A DNA stretch of 64,000 nt, from assembly GCF_016820575.1 (NCBI RefSeq), contig NZ_JAEMQH010000001.1, forward strand, positions 1,364,001 through 1,428,000. Reading direction: 5' to 3'. Under the pieces are notes generated by a model. The model did no database searches. It was not told the DNA's origin and saw nothing but the letters and a program-made list of their open reading frames with translations. The position numbers and the translations under genes are program-made. The stretch is from Marinobacter sediminum (GTDB taxonomy: Bacteria; Pseudomonadota; Gammaproteobacteria; Pseudomonadales; Oleiphilaceae). Positions 50,565 to 60,092 of the stretch are shown here, piece after piece (the first letter of the stretch is position 1; each line of letters opens with the position of its first letter).

Positions 50565-53150
50565 TTATCCCCCTTCCCGCAATAACACCGCCGGGTTCAG
50601 TCGCATGGCCTTCAGTGTGGGTAACAAACCACCGAGCAGCGCCAGTGAGCTGACGATGCCGGCCACCATCGCACCCAGCCACCAGAGATCGCCAGCCGGC
50701 AGTTTCAGCGCAAGATCCGCTAGGGGCAGGGCGATTAGTGCCCCAAGTGCGGTGGCGAAGACGGTCGCAAGGAAAGTCAGCAGCCCGGTTTCGAGGAGCA
50801 TGGATTGCCGAATGGCTTGGTGCCTGGCTCCAAGACAGTGCAACAGGTTGGCTTCGTAGAGTTGCCGCCGGCGGCTCACACTGACCACGCTCGATAGCAC
50901 CAAAAGGCTTGCCAGTAAGCTGACGGTAGCCACGGCTGCGAGACCCGCCGCGGCCTTGTTGAGCAGGTTGCCGGCGGTTTGCAGCCAGTCGGCGGTGCGC
51001 AGGGTGATCACGTTGGGGATGTTCTGGGCCAGCCACTGTTGGGACGTCTTTGCAGCAGGGTCACTTTGATAAGCCGCGCCAACATACCGGCTGATCAGGT
51101 TGTCCAGAGCGCCGTCTTGCAGAATGCCTTCGAACCAGAACCGGGTCTGAAGACCTTTCTGTCGGTAGATGGCCCTGATCTCTGCGGTAATCGACTGGCC
51201 TTGAGCGGTGAATTGCACCTGATCCCCAGCCGACAATCCCAGCTCGTTAGCTTCCCGATCTTCCATGGCCATGAAGACTGGCGCGCCCTTTGGCGCGGGA
51301 GACGTCCACCATTGTCCGGATACCAGTTCCAGGCCTTCCGGGTTGCCGGAAAGGTAGCTGAGCTTGTATTCGTCGCCCATGGCCTCGCGCCTGGCCTGTG
51401 AGTCGTTGGCGAGTAGCTCCGCAATGGGTTGCTCGTTGACCTTGGCAAGTCGAGCGCGAACCAGCGGCAGCAGCTCGGTGCTGCTGGAAGCGTCCAGGGA
51501 GGTCAGGCCGCGCTCCACCTCTTCCATCTGGTCCGGAAACACGTCATAGAGGATCAGCGCGGGGGATTCGGCCGGTATGGTGGTTTCCAGTGCCCTGAGC
51601 AGCGTGGTGACCAGAAGAGTACAGGCAACCACGAGTGTCAGCGCCGTACCCAGGGATAAGAGGGTGGCCCGCAGCGGTGAACCGGGCCGGTGGAGATTCG
51701 CCAGGGCCAGCCGGCGGGCAAAGTTGCCGCCGGCAAAGCCGCTGTTCTCCAGTGTTTTTGCGCCATGGCGCAGGCCTTTTATCAGCCCTTCCAGCAGGCC
51801 CCACAGTACGATCACCGCTAATAAAAACAGGAGACCCAGCTCGGGGGAAGGTAGCCCCAGGAGTGTGGCGCCGATATACACAGCCAACAGCAGATAGCTG
51901 GCGATACGCCATTTGCGTGGCTCATGGCTGGCGGGTTGAACCTGGCCCCTGAACAGACCCGCCGGTGGTGCGGCCAAGGCCTTGGCCAGGGAAGGCAGCG
52001 CGAAGACATAAGCGGTCAGCACTGCAAATAGCCAGCTAAGCAGTAGCGGCAGCAGCCAGAGTTGCAGCCAAGAGGATGCGCCCTCCGGTCCCGCCAGTGC
52101 AAAGGCATCGCCGGCCACACCGATGGCGACCGCGGCAAGCCCCAAACCTATGGCGCCGCCGATCAGACCCGCCAGACTGCCCATGAGACCAATCTGCAGC
52201 AGATAGATGCCCACCAGTGGTCGGCGTCTCAGTCCCAGAGTCTGCAGGGTGGCGATGGTGCCGAGTTTTTCATCCAGGTAAGCGCGAATGCTGTTGGCAA
52301 CCCCGAGGCCGCCAATAAACAGGGTGGTGAAGGCAATCAGAATCAGCGCGGTGGCGATCTGGTCCAGCCGTTCGGCGATGCGTTCGCTGCGTTCGGCGAA
52401 GGTGGTGATGTCCCAGCGGGTGTCAGGGAAGGCCCGTTCGAATTCTTCCAGCCACAGGTCCAGGTCCCGCTCTGTCTGTATCCGGTACTCGTAGTCAACG
52501 CGGCTGCCGGGGCGAATTAATTGAGTGGCATCCACCGCCTGCTCGGAGATCATCACGGGTAGGCCGCGCCAGTTGGCATTCAGGCTTCGGTCAGGCTGCT
52601 TCTCGATCAGCCCAGTGATGCGGAAGGTGGCGGCACCGATCTGGAGCTCATCTCCGACTGTCTGTTCCAGGCGCTCGGCCAGCAAAGGATCGATAACCGC
52701 GCCCCAGAACTCCCCCTGCTTTGCCGTCAAGTCTTCACGGGATTGGTTCGGTGCCAGCTTCAGCTCGCCGTACAGAGGGTAGGCAGCATCTGGAACCAGT
52801 ATCTCGGCCCGGAAAAAGCCATCGCCCGATTCACTGCTAACGATGGTGTCGAACTCGCGTACCAGCGAGATGCGGCCGGTTTGGCGAATCCATTCGAGTA
52901 CCTCATTCGGCAGGGGCTCGTTAGTATCCAGTTCAACATCGCCCCCCAGTATGGCCCGGGTGTCGGCCAGCAGGTTCTGCTCGATAACCCGGTACAGGCT
53001 GGCGGTGGCCGCCACCAGGGTGACGCCCAGAATCAGGCAAGCCAAAAAGACTTTCAGTGCGGAAATTCGCGAACGCAGATCGGTGATTGCGAATCTCAGC
53101 ATCCATAGGATACGGGTGGAGGATGCGCTGGTAGAGGCTTTACGCTTCAT
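50565..53150 (-). CDS. ABC exporter permease, FtsX/MacB family (YbbP-like)
   Basis: An 861-residue membrane protein with an N-terminal helix (LKVFLACLILGVTLVAATASLYRV), a large periplasmic domain (~50-260) and two FtsX core domains (~270-420 and 740-860: LLASLLVLSSVVSVSRRRQLYEANLLHCLGARHQ). The size and two-core layout match E. coli YbbP. Its start at 53150 (ATG AAG CGT) overlaps the ATPase stop, so the two are coupled. It probably exports a lipid or envelope component; substrate unknown. Confidence 0.88.
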   Translation of the reverse strand: MKRKASTSASSTRILWMLRFAITDLRSRISALKVFLACLILGVTLVAATASLYRVIEQNLLADTRAILGGDVELDTNEPLPNEVLEWIRQTGRISLVREFDTIVSSESGDGFFRAEILVPDAAYPLYGELKLAPNQSREDLTAKQGEFWGAVIDPLLAERLEQTVGDELQIGAATFRITGLIEKQPDRSLNANWRGLPVMISEQAVDATQLIRPGSRVDYEYRIQTERDLDLWLEEFERAFPDTRWDITTFAERSERIAERLDQIATALILIAFTTLFIGGLGVANSIRAYLDEKLGTIATLQTLGLRRRPLVGIYLLQIGLMGSLAGLIGGAIGLGLAAVAIGVAGDAFALAGPEGASSWLQLWLLPLLLSWLFAVLTAYVFALPSLAKALAAPPAGLFRGQVQPASHEPRKWRIASYLLLAVYIGATLLGLPSPELGLLFLLAVIVLWGLLEGLIKGLRHGAKTLENSGFAGGNFARRLALANLHRPGSPLRATLLSLGTALTLVVACTLLVTTLLRALETTIPAESPALILYDVFPDQMEEVERGLTSLDASSSTELLPLVRARLAKVNEQPIAELLANDSQARREAMGDEYKLSYLSGNPEGLELVSGQWWTSPAPKGAPVFMAMEDREANELGLSAGDQVQFTAQGQSITAEIRAIYRQKGLQTRFWFEGILQDGALDNLISRYVGAAYQSDPAAKTSQQWLAQNIPNVITLRTADWLQTAGNLLNKAAAGLAAVATVSLLASLLVLSSVVSVSRRRQLYEANLLHCLGARHQAIRQSMLLETGLLTFLATVFATALGALIALPLADLALKLPAGDLWWLGAMVAGIVSSLALLGGLLPTLKAMRLNPAVLLREGG

Positions 53151-53811
53151 ACAAACGCCCGCCATCCATTCGCACGCGATGCTGGCAGCGTTGAGCAACG
53201 CGCTCGTCGTGGGTTACCAGCACCAGGGTGGAGTTGCTCTGCTCGTGCAGATCGAACAGCAAAGACAGCACCTTTTCACCGGTTTCCTGATCCAGGTTGC
53301 CGGTGGGCTCATCTCCCAGCAGCAGGCTTGGCTGGTGCACCAGCGCCCGGGCAATGGCCACCCGTTGTTGTTCGCCGCCGGAGAGCTGCTCCGGGTAATG
53401 CTGCAGCCGGTGGCTCAGGCCTACAGATTCCAACATCGCCAAGGCTTGTTCCCGGGCCTTCGGCTGGCCGGCGATTTCCAGTGGCAGGCTGACATTGCCG
53501 AGTGCAGTCAGCCCCGGCAGCAGGTGGAAGGACTGAAAGATGATGCCGAGATGCTCACTGCGCCAGTCCGCCAGCGTGTTGGAGTCCATCTCACTGAGCC
53601 GTTGGTCGCCCACCAGTATTTCACCGCTGGTAGGGCGCTGAAGACCAGACAGCAGCAGTAGCAGGGAGGTTTTGCCACTGCCAGACGGCCCGGTGATCGC
53701 CAGTGTGTCGCCCGGCGGCACCGTGAGTGAGGCGTTTTTAAGCACCGATACGGCCCCTGAGTCTGTGGGGTAGCTCAGATTAATGTCGCTGATCTGCACA
53801 CTGGTGGACAC
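53140..53811 (-). CDS. ABC exporter ATPase (YbbA/LolD-like)
   Basis: A 223-residue ATPase. Walker A is [17 protein letters not shown], the signature is [20 protein letters not shown] and Walker B is [12 protein letters not shown]. This is the MacB/LolD subfamily that works with FtsX-type permeases by mechanotransmission. It is translationally coupled to the permease gene. Unlike E. coli, no tesA gene is adjacent; the divergent neighbour is an alcohol dehydrogenase. Confidence 0.92.
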   Translation of the reverse strand: MSTSVQISDINLSYPTDSGAVSVLKNASLTVPPGDTLAITGPSGSGKTSLLLLLSGLQRPTSGEILVGDQRLSEMDSNTLADWRSEHLGIIFQSFHLLPGLTALGNVSLPLEIAGQPKAREQALAMLESVGLSHRLQHYPEQLSGGEQQRVAIARALVHQPSLLLGDEPTGNLDQETGEKVLSLLFDLHEQSNSTLVLVTHDERVAQRCQHRVRMDGGRLYEA

Positions 53812-54062
53812 AAAAGCACCTTTTTCAAGAAGTTCGAATCGAAACTTACGAAGCTTAGTCGGAACTGGTGCATCGGAAAAAGAACCGGCTACTCGTTAGA
53901 GTTAATTAGTTGCATTGGCCGACAAACGGAAGGGCGAAAGTTTTGAGCGGCTCGAATAAGCTCTGGAGTAAGGTGAAACGTAGATGTCAGTATGCTAAAC
54001 ACAGCCTGACACATGAGTACTCATGCAGTGCGCATCTCTTTTTATTTTCAGGACGACTTTCT

Positions 54063-55205
54063 ATGGTAGGCGTTTTTAACTTGGTAACCCCTACGGAGAT
54101 CGTGTTTGGGCGGGGGAGCATAGCCCAACTGAACGACCGGGCGACCAAACTGGGTACGCGAATACTGATGGTGCACGGAAGCAACCCTGGCCGGCTCGCT
54201 GGGGTGTTCGAGTCATTGGCCTCGGTAGATATCGTGCAAACTTTGTCCGTTGAAAAAGAGCCGGATTTGAATGCTCTGACGGCTGCGGTCGATGAGGGTA
54301 AAAAGCTGGGAGTTGATCTGGTGATCGGCATTGGCGGTGGCTCGGTCATGGATTCGGCCAAGGTGTTGGCGGCCATGCTGCCCAGTGAAACGGCCTTGAT
54401 GAGTCATCTGGAAGTTGTGGGAGACGGCTTGCCCCTGTCCGCCAAGCGCTTGCCGCTGATTTTGGTGCCAACCACGTCGGGCACCGGCGCCGAGGTCACT
54501 CGCAACGCGGTGATCGATATTCCGGACGCCCAGCGCAAGGTGAGCCTGCGGGACAACCAGTTGCTTCCGGACCTAGCCCTGATCGACCCGGCACTGACCG
54601 ACAGTTGCCCGCGGCACGTCAGTCTGCATTCGGGGCTGGACGCCATCACTCAGGTGATCGAGCCTTACCTTTCGTCCCGCGCCAACCTGTTTACGGATAT
54701 GTTGTGCAAAGAGGCGATTCCCAAGGGCCTTGCCGCGTTAAAGCAACTGATGAACGGGGAATCCCCAGAGGCGCGGGACGCTCTGGCGCAGGTCAGTCTG
54801 TTCGGTGGTCTGGCGCTAGCCAACTCGGGGCTGGGTGTCGTGCATGGTCTTGCGGGGCCGTTGGGCGGATTGTGCGGTGCGCCCCACGGCGCCATCTGTG
54901 GCGCGCTGTTACCGGCGGGCATTGCGGCCAATCGTGACGCTGTGACTGAAGCGGAACACAAGGCCCGTATCGATCAGGTGATCGGTTGGATTGCCGAGGT
55001 CTTTGAAACCAGCTCGGACCAGGCATTGCCGCGCTTCCATGAATGGATTATCCAAAGCGGCCTGCCCGGGCTTGAGTCGATTGGGGTGAGCGAAGAGCAC
55101 ATCATTGCAGCCTCGAAAGCGGCTGCCAGTTCTTCCTCCATGAAGGCGAATCCCGTGGTGTTGCCAGCGGCAACCATTGAACACATCATGCGCCAGTCGT
55201 TTTGA
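54063..55205 (+). CDS. Iron-containing alcohol dehydrogenase
   Basis: A 380-residue type III dehydrogenase. The Rossmann part has IGIGGGSVMDSAKVLAAML (residue ~85). The iron-binding helical part has LVPTTSGTGAEVTRNAVI, the HSGLDAITQVIEPYLS segment and AHG-type ligand region VVHGLAGPLGGLCGAPHGAICGALLP. It interconverts alcohols and aldehydes with NAD(P). A link to alkane-derived alcohols is plausible but not supported by gene order. The ATG at 54063 starts the family's N terminus; upstream in-frame sequence to 53910 has no similarity. The 250-base gap to the ABC operon holds no other gene. Confidence 0.9.
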   Translation: MVGVFNLVTPTEIVFGRGSIAQLNDRATKLGTRILMVHGSNPGRLAGVFESLASVDIVQTLSVEKEPDLNALTAAVDEGKKLGVDLVIGIGGGSVMDSAKVLAAMLPSETALMSHLEVVGDGLPLSAKRLPLILVPTTSGTGAEVTRNAVIDIPDAQRKVSLRDNQLLPDLALIDPALTDSCPRHVSLHSGLDAITQVIEPYLSSRANLFTDMLCKEAIPKGLAALKQLMNGESPEARDALAQVSLFGGLALANSGLGVVHGLAGPLGGLCGAPHGAICGALLPAGIAANRDAVTEAEHKARIDQVIGWIAEVFETSSDQALPRFHEWIIQSGLPGLESIGVSEEHIIAASKAAASSSSMKANPVVLPAATIEHIMRQSF

Positions 55206-55229
55206 TCAACCACGGTTTGCCTGGGACAA

Positions 55230-55463
55230 ATGATGATTAAACCTAGCTGCTACAGCTGTAGGAAGCGGTTTGAGCCTGCTGAGCTCAGGCTTTCGTACTC
55301 TAAGAATTACTGTCAGCAATGCGGTGTGGGACTGTTTGGAGAAGAGTACTTTGATTTTCCTGAAAAGCCTTCCCCAACTACCCGAGCCAACCTGGCTATG
55401 CATTTGTCCGTGATTGTTCTGGGGGCTGCCGGGTTTTGGTTATTCGCGCATTTTCTGTGGTGA
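55230..55463 (+). CDS. Zinc-ribbon membrane microprotein
   Basis: A 77-residue protein. The N-terminal zinc ribbon has CYSCRKRF and YCQQCG, an interval typical of treble-clef or ribbon modules, followed by a C-terminal transmembrane helix (residues 56-76, SVIVLGAAGFWLFAHFLW). The start is ATG 55230 or 55233. It lies 24 bases after the alcohol dehydrogenase. The function is unknown. Confidence 0.75.
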   Translation: MMIKPSCYSCRKRFEPAELRLSYSKNYCQQCGVGLFGEEYFDFPEKPSPTTRANLAMHLSVIVLGAAGFWLFAHFLW

Positions 55464-55553
55464 TGTAAGTCATTGGAAACATTGCCCCGGGGGTGTGCCT
55501 TGTGCGAGTCTGGCTCCTTCCCTTGTCTTTAAACCGTCCGGGAGAAAAGAAGA

Positions 55554-55970
55554 ATGAATACCAAGCTTAAGAAGTCTGTCGTTATTTCTGTAGTCGCTGG
55601 GTTTTCAATGCAGCTGGTCGCCTGTGGCACCATCCTTTACCCGGAGAGAAAGGGGCAGGCCTCCGGCCATCTGGACCCCGCGGTTGTTATCCTGGATGGC
55701 ATTGGTCTGCTGTTTTTCCTGGTACCTGGGGTAATCGCGTTCGCGGTTGATTTCAGTAATGGCACCATCTACCTGCCTGGCGGCGTGGCGTCTGTCGACT
55801 CAGAAAAAGTAAATGCCATTCAAATCTCGGGTGAGGTCACCAACGAGAAGATTGAGCAGGCCATCTTCGAGCAGACCGGAGAGAAAGTGCGCCTGGACGA
55901 CGAGGCTGTTCAGTCGCGGGAGGGGACCACAACTCTCAGTGCGTTGAATAGGGAAGTGCGGTTCCTGTGA
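55554..55970 (+). CDS. Small lipoprotein with YgdR-like layout
   Basis: A 138-residue lipoprotein with lipobox LVACGT (Cys near residue 24). A hydrophobic segment follows (VVILDGIGLLFFLVPGVIAFAV, ~44-65), then a beta-rich tail. This family is often mislabelled polyribonucleotide nucleotidyltransferase in databases; nothing in the sequence supports that. GGAGAAAAGAAG precedes the ATG. The function is unknown. Confidence 0.78.
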   Translation: MNTKLKKSVVISVVAGFSMQLVACGTILYPERKGQASGHLDPAVVILDGIGLLFFLVPGVIAFAVDFSNGTIYLPGGVASVDSEKVNAIQISGEVTNEKIEQAIFEQTGEKVRLDDEAVQSREGTTTLSALNREVRFL

Positions 55971-55988
55971 AGTGAAACCGTCGCAATG

Positions 55989-56030
55989 AAAAACCGGGGC
56001 AAGGTCTAGAAATAGATGTGTCCCGGTTTT
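55989..56030. terminator. Inverted pair of the dispersed motif acting as bidirectional terminator
   Basis: AAAACCGGGGCA (from 55989) pairs with TGTCCCGGTTTT (to about 56030); the inner bases GGTCTA and TAGA also pair. A T-run follows and an A-run precedes. It lies between converging genes. The arms are related to the ACCGGGACAGATCTATTTT motif seen at 27 and 29 kb. Confidence 0.8.
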
Positions 56031-56060
56031 TTTGTTTTTAATAGCTGACTCCTTCCGACG

Positions 56061-57047
56061 TCAGTTCTTCAAGTCTTGGCGAAGCTGCTGGACAGCGCGC
56101 AGTATTAAGGCCTCCTCGGCGCTACTGGGCCTCATGCCCTGAGTCTTTTCGAGCAGGGCCAAGGCCGACTGTTTGCCATCCTCATCATCTACCTTCAAAC
56201 GTGCTCGGGCGTATTCGTGGTACACAGCTGGGTATTGCGGCGCCAGATTGAGGGCTTTGTCGAAAAGCGTTTCCATGGCGGATTCCTGCGCGCCGTAGGT
56301 CAGCCGTGCTATCAGGCTGCCCGCTTTTTCGATAATGCCCGCCTGAACGCCGGCGTACAGGGTCAGGGCGTAGATGTTGTCCGGATCTTCATTCAGTAAT
56401 TCGGTAAGGGTGTCCTTAACCTCCGAAGTATACCCGGTGGCAATCGCCTCAGAGGCGGACAGCTGCTCGAGAATCCGGGCCTTTCCGTACGCATTGCCGA
56501 AGCGGATCATCGGATGGTCTGGCGCCACCGGCATGATTTTGCGGGTGCGCGCGATGACCTCTTCCAGCAAGGTCCGGCGAGTGTCTTCGTCAGCCTCCAC
56601 CAGGGTGGCCTGGAGCGCCTGCGCATACAAAGCCGGGAAGTAGCCCGCTGGCCCCAGAGCTAGCCCTAGCTCGCGGGCCTCCTGGAAACTGCCATTGAAG
56701 AGCAGGCTCCAGGTTCGTCTCAGCAGGGCGGCGTAGTCCTCGAAGTGGTCACTGGGCTCGCCCTCGGCGAGAAAGGCGAGTTCCGGATGGGTGGTTGAGA
56801 TAGACCGCAGGTGCTTGCGAGTGAGTTCGTACAGCTCCGGCCACTTTTGGGCATCAGCCTTTAGGGTTTCTGCCGTGGGCAGCGGGCCGCGAAAGCCTCC
56901 GGTCAGGTTTTGCCAATGCTGGCCGAGTGTGTCCTGGGAGTAGTCGAAGGACGCCAGGTGGTCCGGGTAAGGCCGCCAGTTCTCGGTGGCCAGCGAAGGG
57001 CCGCTGACGAACAGTGTAAGGGCCAGAAAGAGCGGCAGCTTTAGCAT
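56061..57047 (-). CDS. Secreted TPR-like protein
   Basis: A 328-residue protein with a signal peptide (residues 1-20, FVSGPSLAT). The mature chain is all-helical and TPR-like: repeats are suggested at about 120-165 (QEARELGLALGPAGYFPALYAQALQATL), 215-245 (YALTLYAGVQAGI) and 250-290 (ALNLAPQYPAVYHEYARARLKVDD). It acts in the periplasm as a probable scaffold. It lies 28 bases downstream of a hydrolase gene on the same strand, likely in one operon. Confidence 0.78.
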   Translation of the reverse strand: MLKLPLFLALTLFVSGPSLATENWRPYPDHLASFDYSQDTLGQHWQNLTGGFRGPLPTAETLKADAQKWPELYELTRKHLRSISTTHPELAFLAEGEPSDHFEDYAALLRRTWSLLFNGSFQEARELGLALGPAGYFPALYAQALQATLVEADEDTRRTLLEEVIARTRKIMPVAPDHPMIRFGNAYGKARILEQLSASEAIATGYTSEVKDTLTELLNEDPDNIYALTLYAGVQAGIIEKAGSLIARLTYGAQESAMETLFDKALNLAPQYPAVYHEYARARLKVDDEDGKQSALALLEKTQGMRPSSAEEALILRAVQQLRQDLKN

Positions 57048-57075
57048 GAAGGGGTATCCCGTTTTTTATAGAGCA

Positions 57076-59028
57076 TTAAAACGCACCGGCCTGGTCGTCC
57101 GTGGAGAGCATCAGAGGCTGTTGGCCATCAGAGGTCAGGAGGGGCAGGGCAACCTCGCCGCTAACACTGACGGCCGTTGCCGCCAGGTCACGGGAGAAGG
57201 CGCCCAGAAACGTGGGGTGTTGCCCGTAGAGCATCAGGACTAGCTTGTCCCCGTTACTCAAACGCTCCGCAACTCCGGTCATCTCGAAAGTGTGCTGGCC
57301 AAAGCCGCGAACCGGCTGTACCTGCTCGTCAATCAGCTCGGGAAGGCCTGCTCCGCCCTTGATGACCCCCACCCCGACAAACAGGATGGCGTCGCAGGTT
57401 CCGGTTGCAAATATCGGGTCGGACTCATCCAGGCATCGAGCATCGAGGTCTGATAAGGGGCTGCCTACGTTCAGTGTGGCTGTGGGTATACCGGCAATCA
57501 CGCCGTCACTGTCCAGAGTGGTCAGCGGCACCATGGTGGGTAACAAACCAGACACGCCGGTGAATGCCGTCACCTGGACATCGTTCCCGACAAGGTCGTA
57601 TCGGATAGGAAAGCTCTCACCGCCAACTGTTACGTCTGGCGTGGAAACGGCATCGCCCGGGGCAAGGGTGTAGCAAATCTGGTTGCCGGTGGTAATGACA
57701 TTGTCCGCATTGCCGCGATTCAGAAGCTTTTCATTGAACCAGGCCACTGCCGCCTGATTGGCACTGATGTCGCCACAGTTGGCGAGGGTGTTAAGTCCGG
57801 CTTTGGGAATATCAGGCAGCGCCTCGCCATAGAAGCCGAGGTTCGCCAGGGTTTCCTGAATCAGGCCAGCGTTTGGTGAAAGGTAGTGGTGACTGAAAGG
57901 GTAGGTGAGCAGGCGCACGTCACCGCCGGCGGCCTTCAGCTCTTTGTAGTTCTCCCAGGCATCGTTGAAGGGAAACAGGCTGTCCCGCATGCCCTGGAAC
58001 ATGAGCACGTCTACCGGGTAGGGATCCGTTTGCGGAGTTTTGATGACGTAACGGCCGTCACTGGTGACAGGAATGCGGCCGGTGACGGGGTCCAGCAGAT
58101 ACTCCTGGCTGTTGCCGCTGTCCAGCAGCTTGAGTCCGCGTTCGTTCTGCCAGAAATAGCTGGGGCTGTGGTAATGAAGGAAGTCCAGGGCCACGTCGGG
58201 AACGTGGTTCTGAACAATTCCATTGATCAGTGTTGAGCGCAGGTAGGGGTCCATGGAGCCTCCGGTAGCGCCATCGCCAGCCAGCGACAGGAAGGCCAGC
58301 CAGTAGTTTTTGGTGACGTTGCCCGGGTTAAGGCTGTAGGTCAGGTCGTGCCAGGTAATGTGCGGCACCATGGCATCCATGCGCTGATCGGGGTCTACGT
58401 TATAGAGCAAGTATTGGAAGCCGCCTCCGTAGCTGCCACCGATCCCGCCCAGTAACAGGTTGTCGTCACGGTATTTCAGGTAATCCAGGTGGCTCTCGGC
58501 CCAGTCAACAATCTGGACCAGGTCTTCTCCCTCAAAGTCCGGGTCCATAACCCGGATGGTTCCACCGCTTTCACCATGCCCTCGCTGATCGATGCTGATG
58601 ACGGCAAACCCCGCCGCGACCAGTGGTGCGATGGGGGCCAAAGGATCGTCATCCGCTTCGGTGGAGCGAGAGCCACTGAATCCGTGGCCCTGGAGAATCA
58701 GGGGGTGCTCGGTTTTGCAATCAAACTGGGCGGGTTCGAAAACCTGAAACACAATTGCGGCACCATCAAGTCGGGAAGGCATTTCCACCCGATAACTGCG
58801 GTTACCGGTCAGATCACTGCCTTGCTCGCAGGAGGCATGGGCCAACTCGCTGGTGCTTTCTGTTAGTGGGCGTGAAATGGCTCGGTCTGCGGGGGTGCTG
58901 TCGCTGGCTTGCTCGGTGCCGTTCGAGCTGACTTCAGTGGAAGAGACAGTGCTGCCACTTTCTCCACCGCATGCGCCCAGCATGACAGCGGTAGCGCTTA
59001 TTAACAGAGCGTTGATTAGGTTGTTCAT
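57076..59028 (-). CDS. Lipoprotein alpha/beta hydrolase (CocE/X-Pro peptidase type)
   Basis: A 650-residue lipoprotein with lipobox MLGACGG (Cys near residue 20). The chain has a low-complexity linker (to ~55), then an alpha/beta-hydrolase domain: SIDQRGHGESGG (~143), nucleophile elbow GGIGGSYGGGF (~191), an acidic residue near MFQGMRDSLFP (~352) and His in PFSHHYLSP (~382). The C-terminal beta domain (~480-650) resembles the jelly-roll of CocE/NonD peptidase-esterases. It probably cleaves an ester or peptide at the outer membrane. The ATG at 59028 follows AAAGGCGG; the frame to 59079 lacks a signal. Confidence 0.85.
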   Translation of the reverse strand: MNNLINALLISATAVMLGACGGESGSTVSSTEVSSNGTEQASDSTPADRAISRPLTESTSELAHASCEQGSDLTGNRSYRVEMPSRLDGAAIVFQVFEPAQFDCKTEHPLILQGHGFSGSRSTEADDDPLAPIAPLVAAGFAVISIDQRGHGESGGTIRVMDPDFEGEDLVQIVDWAESHLDYLKYRDDNLLLGGIGGSYGGGFQYLLYNVDPDQRMDAMVPHITWHDLTYSLNPGNVTKNYWLAFLSLAGDGATGGSMDPYLRSTLINGIVQNHVPDVALDFLHYHSPSYFWQNERGLKLLDSGNSQEYLLDPVTGRIPVTSDGRYVIKTPQTDPYPVDVLMFQGMRDSLFPFNDAWENYKELKAAGGDVRLLTYPFSHHYLSPNAGLIQETLANLGFYGEALPDIPKAGLNTLANCGDISANQAAVAWFNEKLLNRGNADNVITTGNQICYTLAPGDAVSTPDVTVGGESFPIRYDLVGNDVQVTAFTGVSGLLPTMVPLTTLDSDGVIAGIPTATLNVGSPLSDLDARCLDESDPIFATGTCDAILFVGVGVIKGGAGLPELIDEQVQPVRGFGQHTFEMTGVAERLSNGDKLVLMLYGQHPTFLGAFSRDLAATAVSVSGEVALPLLTSDGQQPLMLSTDDQAGAF

Positions 59029-59226
59029 GATTCCGCCTTTGTGTTTTTTGTTGCGACGCGTGCAAATGATGAGGGTCACATTAGGGCGGAGGAGTGTCTT
59101 GGGCGATGGCCAGATTGCCCTTATCGTAGGACTCGCGGGTCAATCCGGGAGGTCTGTGAATTACCTGAACGTGCATCGGACGTGTGGTTTGATCTACGAA
59201 TCTTTTTCACAAGGAAGGTGTTGGAA

Positions 59227-59421
59227 ATGGTTTCAGTGCTCGAAACGAACGGCTTGTTGCAGATTCTTTTGCTGACGTTGATGGCCGGTCTTGCCATGCC
59301 CATTGGGGCAGCCATTGCTTCTGTCGAACGGATTCATCCCCGCTGGCTGGAAACCGAGGTTCGCCACAGTGTGATCGCCTTCGGCGGTGGCGTTAGGGGC
59401 GACGTTTTCGGTTTCCAGTGA
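59227..59421 (+). pseudogene. Truncated transporter fragment (ZIP-like N terminus)
   Basis: A 64-residue frame starting MVSVLETNGLLQILLLTLMA, with GLAMPIGAAIASVERIHPRW and HSVIAFGGG, after which it switches to unrelated GDVFGFQ and stops. A full-length transporter would continue with several more helices after the GGG. A good ribosome site AAGGAAGG precedes the ATG, so it may still be translated. No remainder lies downstream. Confidence 0.65.
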
Positions 59422-59467
59422 GGGCGGGTTTTCTGCTTGGCGTGATAGGAAAGGTCGCGCGCTCGCA

Positions 59468-60046
59468 CTAAGTGTCTGTCAGCCTCGACCTCAGCAGTTC
59501 CTGCAACATGCTATAACTCAACCCCCAAATGCAGTAATTCTGATATCGGCAGCAGGGCATGTTTAAGGTGCCAAGAGGCGTGCGCCAGGGCAGTCTGCCC
59601 TGGTTTTCTTTGTCTGCCAGGTAAGCGAGGGGCACCCACACCACCCGCTGCACTTCATGGTTCAGCGATACGTTTTTGGGCCCCTGCCATTCATAGACAT
59701 AGGGCGTGACAACCATGGGGCGCCAGCGGCTGTGGTGGCGGGTAAGCAGGTCCGACAGCCTGGCCTGGAAGGCGCCATGGCGGTTCAGGTCGACGCCAGT
59801 TTCCTCAAGGGTTTCCCGTTCGGCGGCCGCCCGGGTTGTGGCATCCTCGGTCTGCAGTCGGCCTCCGGGGAAAGCCATATCGCCGGACCAGGGGTCGCCT
59901 TCTCGGCGGGCCCGCTGGATGAACAACAGCTCCGTTCTACCGCTCTCAGTCGTGCGATAGATCAACGCCACGGAGGCGCGGGTCAGGCGCCGCCGGAACG
60001 GTAGCTTCTTGGGGCGCAGGTTGCTGGCCCAGCGACTGAGTGACAC
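59468..60046 (-). CDS. CoA-type Nudix pyrophosphatase (NudL-like)
   Basis: A 192-residue hydrolase. The complete Nudix box is GGRLQTEDATTRAAAERETLEETGVDL (from ~residue 75), and the preceding LLFIQRARREGDPWSGDMAFPGG is the NuCoA motif of CoA pyrophosphatases. It cleaves CoA or nucleoside diphosphate derivatives in the cytosol. It starts with GTG at 60046 with AAGGA upstream; no nearer start gives the N-terminal strand. Confidence 0.9.
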   Translation of the reverse strand: MSLSRWASNLRPKKLPFRRRLTRASVALIYRTTESGRTELLFIQRARREGDPWSGDMAFPGGRLQTEDATTRAAAERETLEETGVDLNRHGAFQARLSDLLTRHHSRWRPMVVTPYVYEWQGPKNVSLNHEVQRVVWVPLAYLADKENQGRLPWRTPLGTLNMPCCRYQNYCIWGLSYSMLQELLRSRLTDT

Positions 60047-60092
60047 AGAGTGCTGTCCTTGGGAGTCGAAGAGCTATCAGACTATCCAATCA

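Noticed and set aside
53910..54062. 51-residue N-terminal extension of the alcohol dehydrogenase
   Set aside because: No similarity to the family and no ribosome site; the ATG at 54063 starts the canonical fold.
55554..55970. Database-style label polyribonucleotide nucleotidyltransferase for the small lipoprotein
   Set aside because: A 138-residue lipoprotein cannot hold the RNase PH, KH and S1 domains of PNPase.
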